In this document: positions 15,330 through 23,956 of the stretch, one piece after another
Position numbering within the stretch: position 1 is the stretch's first letter
Layout of the letters: every line of letters begins with the position of its first letter
Assembly (NCBI GenBank): GCA_005881895.1
Contig: VBCG01000147.1
Location: 580 to 36,549, forward strand
Source: Betaproteobacteria bacterium
Lineage (GTDB): Bacteria > Pseudomonadota > Gammaproteobacteria > Burkholderiales > Casimicrobiaceae
Reading direction: 5' to 3'
DNA: 35,970 nucleotides
Made by a program: the position numbers and the translations under genes
Notes under the pieces: model-generated
What the model saw: only the letters and a program-made list of their open reading frames with translations
Databases searched by the model: none
What the model was told of the DNA's origin: nothing

Positions 15330-16441
15330 TGGACCAATCCTCAGCGCTTCCCATGACGGAGATTGCGGCTGAGCGGAAGTTCGCTTGTCCGGCATGTGGC
15401 GGCGAGTCGGTCTGGAATCCCGCGAAGCAGAAGATGGTGTGTCCGTTCTGCGGCACGGAATCGCCTGTGACACTGGCAGCGGGCGGCACGCTCGTCGAGC
15501 ACGATTTGGTCAGCGCGCTTCGCGGGATCACGGACGCACAGCGCGGATGGAAGACGGAAAAGCGCCAAGTGCGCTGCCAAAGCTGCAATGCGATCTCCGT
15601 CCTCGATCCAGCGCGCCAAGCGCAAAATTGCGAGTTTTGCGGCTCGGCGGAACTCGTTCCTTACGAAGAGACAAGATCCGCGTTTCGTCCGGAGGGCGTG
15701 CTGCCGTTCAAGCTTGCCGAAAGCGACGCGCGGGAGCGCATTCGTGCGTGGTATGGCAAGTTGTGGTTCGCGCCGTCCGCGCTCAAGCGACGCGCGCTCA
15801 CCGACACCGTCAAAGGCGTCTACTTGCCGTATTGGACGTTCGATGCGCATGTAGATGCTGACTGGACCGCCGAAGCCGGCCACTATTACTACACGACCGA
15901 AACGTACGTCGAGAACGGCCAGACACGCACGCGCCAAGTGCAGAACATCCGCTGGGAACCTGCCGCGGGACACGTTTCGACGTTCTTCGACGATGACTTG
16001 GTGTGTGCGTCCGTCGGCGTGCATCCGAATCTCTTGCGCGGGATCGAGCCGTTTCCGACACAAGATCTCAAACCCTATGACGCGGGCTTCGTCAGCGGAT
16101 GGCTGGTCGAGCGCTATCAGATCGACTTGGTCGGCGCCGCGCAGCGTGCGCGTGCGGCGATGGATGCGAAGCTTCAGATGTTGTGCGCGCAACAGATTCG
16201 GGCCGACACTTTTCGCAATCTCAATGTCCACGCCGACTACTCGAAGCAAACGTTCAAGCACATACTGGCGCCCGTCTGGTTGCTGACCTACACGTACGGT
16301 GCAAAAGGATTTCAATGCGCGATGAACGGCGTGACCGGTGCCATCGCGGGCGAGTACCCTAAGAGTCCATGGAAGATCGCGCTGCTCGTGATCGTGATCT
16401 TCGTCGTCGTGGTCATTGCGATGTCGCTTGCCGGGCGGTGA
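15329..16441 (+). CDS. Double zinc-ribbon membrane protein (TFIIB-type zinc ribbon family)
   Basis: This 370-residue protein has two zinc ribbons: Cys20-x2-Cys23 with Cys38-x2-Cys41, and Cys83-x2-Cys86 with Cys101-x2-Cys104. After these comes the domain shared with the previous gene, starting at FRPEGVLPFKLAESDARERI. A single membrane helix (about 346-367) closes the protein. Databases often mislabel this family as a primosomal/helicase protein; no helicase motifs are present. Most of the protein is expected to lie on one side of the membrane with the ribbons at the far end. Its start overlaps the previous stop by one base; an internal Met9 (15353) is possible but less likely. Confidence 0.82.
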   Translation: MDQSSALPMTEIAAERKFACPACGGESVWNPAKQKMVCPFCGTESPVTLAAGGTLVEHDLVSALRGITDAQRGWKTEKRQVRCQSCNAISVLDPARQAQNCEFCGSAELVPYEETRSAFRPEGVLPFKLAESDARERIRAWYGKLWFAPSALKRRALTDTVKGVYLPYWTFDAHVDADWTAEAGHYYYTTETYVENGQTRTRQVQNIRWEPAAGHVSTFFDDDLVCASVGVHPNLLRGIEPFPTQDLKPYDAGFVSGWLVERYQIDLVGAAQRARAAMDAKLQMLCAQQIRADTFRNLNVHADYSKQTFKHILAPVWLLTYTYGAKGFQCAMNGVTGAIAGEYPKSPWKIALLVIVIFVVVVIAMSLAGR

Positions 16442-16471
16442 CGAGTCGGTTCGATCGCTCTCGCTTTCACG

Positions 16472-17200
16472 ATGCACCCCGCTTTTGCCCCCTACGCGCA
16501 CTGTCTCGACGCGCCTGGCGGGCTCGGCGAAGTTCCCACGATTGCTACGCTCAATCGGGTTGCGGCAACGTCGCGTCTCTCGCTTCCAAACGGAAAGGCA
16601 CTTCAGTTCGAAACCGCGCCCGCACGACGAAGCGGTGCGCTAGCGTACGAACGGCGAATTGCCGACGAAGGCGTGATCGAGTTCAGGGTGGGCCATTGGC
16701 ACGACTTCGCGAATGCGCTCGTGTGGCTCGCGTTTCCGCTTATCAAGGCGGCGCTCAACGCCGTCCACTTACGGGAGGGGCGTGAGACAACGGCGAACGC
16801 CCGCAGTCGCGCGCGCGACGCGGCCACGCTCGTCGACGAGGCCGGATTGATTTTCGCCTGCGTCGACAGCGATCTGATTGCGCTTCTTCGCGCGTGGCAA
16901 TGGCATGAGCTCTTCTGGGCGAAACGCGACGCCGTGGCTCAACGCGTGCACGCAATTGTCGTCGGCCATGGATTGCTGGAAAAGCTGCGCGCACCGTATC
17001 GTGCGCTCACGGCACAAGCGTTGATCGTCGATGTTGCCACCAGCGATGTCGACGCGGCGGCGGCAGCATCGATACGCGCGCCGGGCTTCGCGCCGGATGA
17101 GCTGACGCCGCTGCCGGTTGCCGCGCTTCCAGGTTGGGACACCGAACAGGCCGGCGAGCGCCTTTTCGACGACCGCGAAGTGTTTCGAGTCAAACGCTAG
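16472..17200 (+). CDS. DUF3025 domain-containing protein
   Basis: This 242-residue soluble protein has no signal peptide or membrane segment. Family marks of DUF3025 are YERRIADEGVIEFRVGHWHDFANALVWLAFPLIKAALN in the first half, RSRARDAATLVDEAGLIFAC, and the late FDDREVFRVKR. The HWHDFANALVWL stretch is rich in conserved His and aromatic residues and may be an active or binding site, but no biochemical role is known. It starts 30 bases after the zinc-ribbon gene and is followed by an SDR after 22 bases, so it may share their transcript. Confidence 0.8.
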   Translation: MHPAFAPYAHCLDAPGGLGEVPTIATLNRVAATSRLSLPNGKALQFETAPARRSGALAYERRIADEGVIEFRVGHWHDFANALVWLAFPLIKAALNAVHLREGRETTANARSRARDAATLVDEAGLIFACVDSDLIALLRAWQWHELFWAKRDAVAQRVHAIVVGHGLLEKLRAPYRALTAQALIVDVATSDVDAAAAASIRAPGFAPDELTPLPVAALPGWDTEQAGERLFDDREVFRVKR

Positions 17201-17222
17201 AAGGTAAACACAGGAGCGGGAC

Positions 17223-17951
17223 ATGCACGCTGCGATGATCACCGGCGTTTCGCGCGGACTCGGCGAGGCGCTCGCAGTCGAGTTGTTGGTGCGGGGCTGG
17301 AACGTGCTCGGCGTGGGACGCAAGAGCGGGGCTCGTCTCGCGGGCGAGCGCTATCGATTCGTCGACCTCGATCTCACTCAAGTCGGCAAGATCGACGCGA
17401 CCCTTTCCGCGCCGCTCGCCGATATCCGCAGTTCGCGTCCGTCTTCGGTTGTTTGCATCAATAACGCGGCCGTTGCAGGACCGATCGGCGTCGGTGGCCG
17501 TTTGTCCGCGCGCGATATCGCCGCCTCGTTTGAGGTCAACCTCGCCGCGCCTGCCGCAATCGCAAATGTGTTTTGTCGCGTGTTTGCCGATGGCGTGGAA
17601 GACCGGCGCATCATCAATGTTTCGTCGGGCGCGGCACAGACGGTGCTGCCCGGCAGCGCGATGTACTGTGCGGCAAAAGCGGGTCTCGAAATGCTGACGC
17701 GCGCGCTTGCGGCCGAGCAGGGCGCAAAGGGCGTCCGCGTCATTACGCTTCGCCCGGGCATTCTCGACACCGACATGCAGGCATTCATGCGTTCTCAGGC
17801 GGAAGACGTATTGCCGACCGCGGGTCTGTTCAAAGGCTTTCACGAGCGGCGCCAACTCGTCGCGCCGAACGTCGCTGCGACGAAAATCGTCGAGAAGATC
17901 GTGCTCGCGCGGGTCGAGCAGGGCCGGACGTACAGCTACGCGGATCTTTAA
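17223..17951 (+). CDS. SDR family oxidoreductase (benzil-reductase-like)
   Basis: This 242-residue short-chain dehydrogenase/reductase has the cofactor motif ITGVSRGLGEAL (residues 6-17) and the CINNAAVAGPIG segment. The catalytic Ser is in NVSSGAAQTVLPGS, and the Tyr-x3-Lys is in MYCAAKAG. The LRPGILDTDMQAFMR segment resembles the (S)-benzil reductase/sepiapterin reductase-like subgroup; the natural substrate is unknown. A strong Shine-Dalgarno (aggagcggg) precedes the ATG. Its stop codon overlaps the stop of the HAD gene on the opposite strand. Confidence 0.87.
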   Translation: MHAAMITGVSRGLGEALAVELLVRGWNVLGVGRKSGARLAGERYRFVDLDLTQVGKIDATLSAPLADIRSSRPSSVVCINNAAVAGPIGVGGRLSARDIAASFEVNLAAPAAIANVFCRVFADGVEDRRIINVSSGAAQTVLPGSAMYCAAKAGLEMLTRALAAEQGAKGVRVITLRPGILDTDMQAFMRSQAEDVLPTAGLFKGFHERRQLVAPNVAATKIVEKIVLARVEQGRTYSYADL

Positions 17952-18631
17952 GCGATGCCGGACGCCGTTCGGCGACTCTGAATCCGTCGCTTCAGAAGCC
18001 GCCCGAGATCCTGCGGATCCACGGCCAGCGCATCCGCATTGGCCAGTTCCTGCCGGGAGCCGTAGCCCCAGAGAACGCCGATGGCGCATACGTCGTTGGC
18101 GTGCGCTGCGCGTACGTCGTTGCCGCGGTCTCCGATCATGACGGTTTCGTTCGCGTCGAGCCCTTCGGCGGTAAGCAAGCTTCGCAGGAGCTTGGCCTTG
18201 TCATCGAAAACGCCCGCCAGATCGGCGCCGTAGATTCCAAGAAAATAGGGCGCAAAGCCGAAATGTTCGACGATGCGGCGCGCGAAGATTTCGGGCTTGG
18301 CCGTGCATAGAAAAAGGCGCTGACGCTGCGCGACCAGACCTGGCAGCAAATCGACGATGCCGTCGTAGGCGACATTCTCCCGCCAGCCGATATCGGCAAA
18401 ACGCTCGCGGTAGTAGCCAATCGCCCGCTCGATCCGCGCCTCGCCGTTCGCTTCGAGGAGCCGCGCGAATGTTTCGCGCAGCGGCGGGCCGACGCACGAG
18501 CGCAATGTCGCATCGTCCGGAATGGGCGCATCGAGCCACTCCAGCGCATAGCGAATCGAAGCCGCGATGCCGCAATAGTTATCGGTCAGCGTGCCGTCGA
18601 GATCGAATAGCAGCGCGCGATTCGCTGTCAC
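17948..18631 (-). CDS. HAD-superfamily phosphatase (Gph/5'-nucleotidase-like)
   Basis: This 227-residue HAD hydrolase has motif I LLFDLDGTLTDN (nucleophile Asp10, acid/base Asp12), motif II LCTAKP, motif III Lys in DDKAKLL and motif IV MIGDRGNDVRAA. An alpha-helical cap follows motif I as in phosphoglycolate phosphatase-like enzymes. Substrate is not evident. I chose the GTG at 18631 because it sits just before motif I and overlaps the stop of the upstream lipoprotein gene by four bases (GTGA). Confidence 0.87.
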   Translation of the reverse strand: MTANRALLFDLDGTLTDNYCGIAASIRYALEWLDAPIPDDATLRSCVGPPLRETFARLLEANGEARIERAIGYYRERFADIGWRENVAYDGIVDLLPGLVAQRQRLFLCTAKPEIFARRIVEHFGFAPYFLGIYGADLAGVFDDKAKLLRSLLTAEGLDANETVMIGDRGNDVRAAHANDVCAIGVLWGYGSRQELANADALAVDPQDLGRLLKRRIQSRRTASGIA

Positions 18632-18999
18632 CGCGCGCCTCGCCGAACATTCGTGCTGTAGCCGATCAATGCGCCCGTTGGGCTCGCTTCCCACAACAGG
18701 CAGTAGCGCGCCGAGATGCGCGGCGCAAACACGCCGGAATCCTCGACGACGCCTTCGCGCGTGATCGGCTCGACGATCATGTTGCTGTCGCGGTAATAGA
18801 TGTTGAACTTGACCGGCGCGTTGCTCTCGAAGCGATAGTCGAGGCGGTCGCCCTGGATCAAGTCGACGCAGTCTTCTCGCGTCGTATACGGTGCGAGATC
18901 GAGATTCGCCGTCTTCGGCTGGCCCGGAACGATCGGCTTCTCCGCACAGCCAGCGAGCGCCAGCATGAATATTCTGAATGCGAGATTGCGGTATTTCAC
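18628..18999 (-). CDS. Small lipoprotein of unknown function
   Basis: This 123-residue protein starts with GTG and has a short basic n-region, a hydrophobic core and the lipobox LAGC, followed by a negatively charged and polar mature part. The mature sequence contains DLAPYTTREDCVDLIQGDRLDYRF and KFNIYYRDSNMIVEPI, suggesting a small beta-rich periplasmic domain. A TTG at 19008 would overlap the GNAT stop (TTGA) and is an alternative start. The same-strand neighbours GNAT and HAD are joined to it by overlaps or near overlaps, so the three probably form an operon. I do not recognise a named family. Confidence 0.72.
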   Translation of the reverse strand: MKYRNLAFRIFMLALAGCAEKPIVPGQPKTANLDLAPYTTREDCVDLIQGDRLDYRFESNAPVKFNIYYRDSNMIVEPITREGVVEDSGVFAPRISARYCLLWEASPTGALIGYSTNVRRGAR

Positions 19000-19004
19000 G
19001 ATCG

Positions 19005-19622
19005 TCAACCGGCGGTACTCCGTTTTCGATCGGACGACGGCCACTTGAGCCGCGCGAGAACATCGCGGCGAAGCCGGCGCCAATCTTCGGCCAACATTGC
19101 GAAGCGCACGTGATCGCGCCAGCGCCCCGCGATCTTCACATAGCGGCGCGAATAGCCTTCGCAGAAGAAATGAAGCCGCGCAACCAATGCGAGCGAACGT
19201 CGGTTCGTCGGCTGCACGTTGACCTCGACACGGTGTAGTCCGAGCTCGCCGAATGCGACATCGAGAACCAGCGCGAATCCTTCGGTCATGAGCCCGCCTC
19301 CCGCATGGGGTGCGAACGCGTAATAGCCCAGGTAGGCGCTGTTGAAGGCGTTGCGGACGATTTCCGAGAAGTTGAACACGCCGCAAAGTGCGCCGTCGGT
19401 GTTGCGAAAGACCAGAAAGCCGACATGCGCGGGCGCCGCGCCGCCGTACCGTTTGATGAACGCCATGAATTCGCTGCGCGTCGATGGCGCTTTGGCCCAA
19501 CGGCCGTGGAGCGCGCGGCTCGTCCGTGCGGCACGCAGAAACGCGGCCTCGTCGGATTTCCGGGGTGGGCGCAGGTGAACGCGGGAACCCGTGGCAAAGA
19601 GCGGCGAATTCCGCGTAGGCAT
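19005..19622 (-). CDS. GNAT family N-acetyltransferase (RimJ/RimL-like)
   Basis: This 205-residue acetyltransferase has the order expected for RimJ/RimL-type GNAT proteins: an opening VHLRPPRKSDEAAFL segment, GVFNFSEI, AYLGYYAFAPHAGGGLMTEGFALVLDVAF with the acetyl-CoA-binding loop, LHRVEVNVQPTNRRSLALVARL, and the closing GRWRDHVRFAML. Such enzymes acetylate protein N-termini, antibiotics or small amines; the target is unknown. I chose ATG 19622 over an upstream Met at 19667, which would extend across the promoter region shared with fpr. Confidence 0.85.
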   Translation of the reverse strand: MPTRNSPLFATGSRVHLRPPRKSDEAAFLRAARTSRALHGRWAKAPSTRSEFMAFIKRYGGAAPAHVGFLVFRNTDGALCGVFNFSEIVRNAFNSAYLGYYAFAPHAGGGLMTEGFALVLDVAFGELGLHRVEVNVQPTNRRSLALVARLHFFCEGYSRRYVKIAGRWRDHVRFAMLAEDWRRLRRDVLARLKWPSSDRKRSTAG

Positions 19623-19686
19623 AATGGTCGATTCTACCAAGCGAGGTGCGAACCTCGCGGAGTTCATCCAGAGGTTCCGCTAAACC

Positions 19687-20442
19687 ATGGCCGCATGGGT
19701 CGAAGGACGCGTTGCCGGCAAACGTCAATGGACGAACGCCCTGTACTCGTTGCAGGTGAGCGCGCCTGAGGTCACGTTCACGGCGGGGCAGTTCGCGCGG
19801 CTCGCGCTGCCTGCGCCGCCCGGCGCGAAGGAACCAATGATCGGGCGGCCGTATTCGTTCGTGAACCCGCCGCATATCGCGCCGCACGAGTTCTATTTCA
19901 TCGTGCTCGCCGACGGACCGTTGTCGCCTCGCCTTGCCGCACTCGACAGCGGTGATCCGGTGTGGTTACTGCCGCGCGCAAACGGATTCTTCTCCATTTC
20001 AGAAGTCGCGGAGGCGGAATCATTGTGGTGCATCTCGACCGGGACCGGAATTGGACCGTTCCTGTCGATGTTGCGCACCGAAGAGCCGTGGGAAAAGTTC
20101 GGTCGCGTCGTTCTTGTGCACTCGGTGCGCTATGCCGTGGAGCTTACCTATCGTGATGAAATCGCCGGCATCGGACGTGCGCATTCGGGCGCGTTCGCCT
20201 ACGTTCCGATAGTGAGCCGCGAGCCGACGCCTGATGCGCTGGCCGGCCGCATTCCAGCGGCGATCGAAGACGGCCGGCTCGAAGCGCGGACTGGCATTTC
20301 GCTTACGCCCGAGAACGCGCACGCGATGCTATGCGGCAACCCGGCAATGGTCGAGGACGTGCAGAAAATGCTGAACGCGCGCGGAATGCGGCGGCATCGG
20401 CGCAAAGAGCCGGGGCATATCACGCTCGAGACGTATTGGTAG
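19687..20442 (+). CDS. fpr: Ferredoxin--NADP(+) reductase
   Basis: This 251-residue flavoprotein exchanges electrons between NADPH and ferredoxin or flavodoxin. The FAD-binding motif is RPYS at residues 54-57; the NADP phosphate/ribose region shows STGTGIGPFLSMLR, followed by VHSVRYAVELTYRDEI and AMLCGNPAMVEDVQ. The terminal RRHRRKEPGHITLETYW is the classic bacterial Fpr ending with aromatic residues stacking on FAD. It diverges from the GNAT gene and converges on pepN. Confidence 0.94.
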   Translation: MAAWVEGRVAGKRQWTNALYSLQVSAPEVTFTAGQFARLALPAPPGAKEPMIGRPYSFVNPPHIAPHEFYFIVLADGPLSPRLAALDSGDPVWLLPRANGFFSISEVAEAESLWCISTGTGIGPFLSMLRTEEPWEKFGRVVLVHSVRYAVELTYRDEIAGIGRAHSGAFAYVPIVSREPTPDALAGRIPAAIEDGRLEARTGISLTPENAHAMLCGNPAMVEDVQKMLNARGMRRHRRKEPGHITLETYW

Positions 20443-20465
20443 CGGCGCGAGCAGCTGGCGAGGGG

Positions 20466-20480
20466 CCCCACATAGTGGGG
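20466..20480. other. Small perfect hairpin between convergent fpr and pepN
   Basis: ccccac and gtgggg form a 6-bp GC-rich stem with a 3-base loop in the 132-base gap between convergent genes. There is no T-tract on either side, so a terminator role is only possible. Confidence 0.3.
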
Positions 20481-20574
20481 ATCGACAGCGATTGCGAGTC
20501 GCCGCAAGAGGCCGACGCACAATCATCGCGGCCTACGTTATCAGCGCAATGAGGCCGAGGCGCGATCGAACGGA

Positions 20575-23235
20575 TTACTCTTCGAGCGTCCGTCCGACGA
20601 CTTCGCTCACATCCGGCGAGAGTTTGCTGGCCCGTGCGACGCGCGTCAGCGCCGCTTCCATCAAGGCGCGGCGCGGTGGAAGGAAACGTTTCCATAAATT
20701 GAATGCGCTCGCGAGCGTCGAAGCGAGCTGCGGATTGGTCTTGTCGAGTGCAAGGACTTGATCCGCGGCAAACGCGTAACCGGAACCGTCACGCGCATGA
20801 AAGCGTACGAAGTTACCAAGAGTGAACGCCCCTACCAGCGCGCGAACGCGGTTGGGATTCTTGGCGCTGAAGCGTGGATGCGCGAGCAACCTCTTGACGC
20901 GCGCAAGCGTATCGGCACGCAGGCTCCGCGCCTGCAGCGCGAACCATTTGTCGAGCACCAGGGGCTCATCGCGCCATTTCTCTTCGAACCGCTCGAATAG
21001 ATCGTCCCGTTCGCTCCCTGCCGAGTCCTTCAACGCAGCGAGTGCTGCGATCGTGTCGGTCATGTTATCCGCGCCGTCGAACTGCGCGACCGCCAAGCCG
21101 CGGCACGCCGCTTCATCGAGCACTCCGAGATAGCGCAGACAAACATTCGATAAGCTGCGCGCGGCGATCTGCGCGGACGTCTTGTCGTAACGCTCCCTGG
21201 GCCGTCGCCCCAGATGGACGTCCTCGAATGCGCGGCGTTGCGAGCGCGCCAGCTCGCGTTGCAGGAACGCGTACGCGGCGCTGGCGCCATCGACGTCCAC
21301 CGCGGGCTCGAGCGCCGCAACGTAGCCGGGATCGGGCAGCGTAAGCGCAAGCGCGATCAACGCCGGATCGCTCGCTTCGTCGTCCAACAAATCGCCGACC
21401 AGCGATATGAGCGACGGTCCGAGCGCGAGCGGACGTCCGCTGCGGTGGTCGTGCGCCAGCCGTAAAAGCGCATCGGTGAACGAGCGCTGCGCAGCGTCCC
21501 AGCGGTTGACCGGATCGCTGTCGTGCGCCGCCAGAAACGCGAGCTCGGCGTCGCTATAGTCGTGGACAAGCTTGACCGGCGCGGAAAAGCGGCGCAGCAG
21601 CGACGGGACCGGTGGCGCCGGAATGTTGACGAATCGAAACGATTGACGTGCCTCTTTCACGTCCAGGACACGCGTCGTCGGTCCCGGCGCCCTCTCGCCC
21701 GCGAGCGTGAGCGGCAGATCGTTGCCTTCGGTATCCAACAAGCCGACCGCGAAGGGAATGTGAAAGGGTTGCTTGTGTGCCTGACCAGGCGTGGGAGCGG
21801 TCTTCTGCTCGATGTCGAGCGTGTAGCTACGCGTCGCCGCATCGTAATGGCCGCGCGCACTCACCACGGGCGTGCCCGCCTGCGAGTACCAGCGGCGAAA
21901 CTGCACGAGATTGACGTCCGACGCGTCCTGCATCGCCTGGACGAAGTCGTCGCACGTGACGGCGCGGCCGTCGTGACGCGCGAAGTAGAGGTCCATGCCG
22001 CGCCGGAAACGCTCCGCCCCAAGCAACGTATGCTGCATTCGAATGACCTCGGCGCCCTTCTCGTAAACCGTTGCCGTATAGAAATTGTTGATCTCCTGGT
22101 ATTCGTCGGGACGCACCGGATGCGCCATCGGTCCAGCATCCTCGGCGAACTGCTCGCGGCGCAGATATTCGACCGCGCCGATCCTTTCGACGGCGCGCGA
22201 CCCCACGTCGCTCGAAAATTCCTGATCGCGAAATACCGTCAGTCCTTCCTTGAGCGACAGCTGGAACCAATCGCGGCAGGTCACGCGATTGCCGGTCCAG
22301 TTGTGGAAATATTCGTGGCCGATCACGCCCTCGATCGCGCTGTAATCAACGTCGGTAGCGACTTGCGGGTCGGCGAGCAGCAGGCGACTGTTGAAAATGT
22401 TGAGCCCTTTGTTCTCCATCGCGCCCATGTTGAAGTCGTCGGCGCAGAAGATCATGAAAGTGTCCAGGTCATACTCGCGCCCGAAGCGCTCCTCGTCCCA
22501 GCGCATCGCCCGTTTGAGCGACTCCATCGCATGCGTGCAACGCGGGAGGTTATGCGGCGTCGAATAAATTCGCAACGCAACGCGGCGTCCCGACATTGTC
22601 ACGAACGCGTCTTCGAGCGCCGCTAAATCGCCCGCGACGACGGCGAATAGGTATGTGGGCTTGGGAGAGGGATCCCGCCACGTCGCGAAATGGCGTCCAC
22701 CGGCGAGTGCGCCGCTTGCAATGCGATCGCCATTGGAAAGAAGCACGGGGCAACACTCGCGATCGGCGCGCAGCGTCACGGTGTAGCGCGACAACACATC
22801 GGGTCGATCGGGGAAATAGGTGATCCGCCGAAAGCCCTCCGGCTCGCATTGCGTGCAGAACACGCCCGACGAAACGTACAAGCCTTCGAGTGAAATGTTG
22901 GTCGCCGGTGCGATGCGCGAATGAATCGTGATCTCGCCGGCATCGGGCGGCGCGTCAATCGTCAGCGATTTCTCGTCGAGCGCGATGCGCCCGTCGCTAA
23001 TCGGATGTCCGTCGAGGTCGATGCGCACATCGGTTTGTTGCTCGCCATCCAGAACGAGAGGGGCAACGCGATCCGCGCCTTGCGCCGCGGGGTTGCGTCG
23101 AAATGTATAGCGGGCGGCGACGTCAGTGCGTGCCGCCGCAAGATCGAACGTGAGCGCAATCGCGTCAACGAGGAAAGCCGGCGGACGGTAGTCGAGACGC
23201 CGGCGGATAAGGGCGCGGGTCCCGCGCGGAAGCAT
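20575..23235 (-). CDS. pepN: Aminopeptidase N (PepN), M1 family
   Basis: This zinc aminopeptidase removes N-terminal residues from peptides in the cytosol. It has 886 residues, the usual length for the PepN group. The exopeptidase motif GAMEN is at 271-275 and the zinc motif HEYFH at 307-311, with the third ligand Glu330 (LSLKEGLTVF). The substrate-binding and C-terminal superhelical domain follows, ending near KLSPDVSEVVGRTLEE. The ATG at 23235 is used; the start context is unremarkable. It is convergent with fpr and shares direction with the upstream FKBP gene (22 bases). Confidence 0.96.
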   Translation of the reverse strand: MLPRGTRALIRRRLDYRPPAFLVDAIALTFDLAAARTDVAARYTFRRNPAAQGADRVAPLVLDGEQQTDVRIDLDGHPISDGRIALDEKSLTIDAPPDAGEITIHSRIAPATNISLEGLYVSSGVFCTQCEPEGFRRITYFPDRPDVLSRYTVTLRADRECCPVLLSNGDRIASGALAGGRHFATWRDPSPKPTYLFAVVAGDLAALEDAFVTMSGRRVALRIYSTPHNLPRCTHAMESLKRAMRWDEERFGREYDLDTFMIFCADDFNMGAMENKGLNIFNSRLLLADPQVATDVDYSAIEGVIGHEYFHNWTGNRVTCRDWFQLSLKEGLTVFRDQEFSSDVGSRAVERIGAVEYLRREQFAEDAGPMAHPVRPDEYQEINNFYTATVYEKGAEVIRMQHTLLGAERFRRGMDLYFARHDGRAVTCDDFVQAMQDASDVNLVQFRRWYSQAGTPVVSARGHYDAATRSYTLDIEQKTAPTPGQAHKQPFHIPFAVGLLDTEGNDLPLTLAGERAPGPTTRVLDVKEARQSFRFVNIPAPPVPSLLRRFSAPVKLVHDYSDAELAFLAAHDSDPVNRWDAAQRSFTDALLRLAHDHRSGRPLALGPSLISLVGDLLDDEASDPALIALALTLPDPGYVAALEPAVDVDGASAAYAFLQRELARSQRRAFEDVHLGRRPRERYDKTSAQIAARSLSNVCLRYLGVLDEAACRGLAVAQFDGADNMTDTIAALAALKDSAGSERDDLFERFEEKWRDEPLVLDKWFALQARSLRADTLARVKRLLAHPRFSAKNPNRVRALVGAFTLGNFVRFHARDGSGYAFAADQVLALDKTNPQLASTLASAFNLWKRFLPPRRALMEAALTRVARASKLSPDVSEVVGRTLEE

Positions 23236-23257
23236 CCTGATGACCTAGTCCGAACGA

Positions 23258-23746
23258 TTACTTCACTTCAAGCAGCTCGACATCGAAGATCAGCGTCGCA
23301 TTGGGCGGAATCACGCCGCCCGCGCCGCGTTCGCCGTAGCCCATGGCGGGCGGAATGATCAGTGTCCGTTGACCGCCGACCTTCATCCCCACGACGCCTT
23401 CGTCCCAACCGCGAATGACTTTGCCTGCGCCGAGAAGAAATCCGAACGGTGCCTGGCGGTCGCGCGAGCTATCGAATTTGGCACCCTTTTTGTCGGGCTT
23501 GGAATCGTCATATATCCACCCGGTGTAATGAACGATCACCGGTTTTCCCGAGATCGCTTCGGCGCCATTACCTTGTTTTACATCAATTTTATTGAGCTCC
23601 TGCGGCATGGCATTCAACTTGCTCTCTCCTTGTTCAGTGGGTGCCTGCGCGCGCGGTTGCGCTATGGCGCCGCCTGTGGCGAAACCAAGCGATAACGCGG
23701 CCGCAAGCAGCGCGGGCGCAGCGAAAACGGACGACGAGTGCGGCAT
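23258..23746 (-). CDS. Exported FKBP-type peptidyl-prolyl cis-trans isomerase
   Basis: This 162-residue precursor has a signal peptide (hydrophobic core, cleavage near IAQPRAQ) and one FKBP domain. Typical elements are PVIVHYTGWIYD, KFDSSRDRQAPFGFLLG, VIRGWDEGVVGMKVGGQRTLIIPPAMGYGERGAG and the final LIFDVELLEVK. It accelerates proline isomerisation in the periplasm. I chose Met at 23746, which directly starts the signal peptide and has gagg upstream; the longer frame from 23821 would add an N-terminal extension without a role. Confidence 0.9.
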   Translation of the reverse strand: MPHSSSVFAAPALLAAALSLGFATGGAIAQPRAQAPTEQGESKLNAMPQELNKIDVKQGNGAEAISGKPVIVHYTGWIYDDSKPDKKGAKFDSSRDRQAPFGFLLGAGKVIRGWDEGVVGMKVGGQRTLIIPPAMGYGERGAGGVIPPNATLIFDVELLEVK

Positions 23747-23956
23747 CGAGAACCTCGGCTTAGAGATGGCGCAATGCGGAAAACCGATCGCGCGCAACGA
23801 GTTAGACGTAGCGCGGTGCATGACGAATTGTAACGGACGAACTTCACAGCAACCTGTCTCGACTGACGTTGAACTTTGTAGCCGTCAACTGACTTCTTGA
23901 AGATTTCCCGACTCCCGCCGATGCGAGGAATCGGATAACCAAAAGAGCGCATCCGC

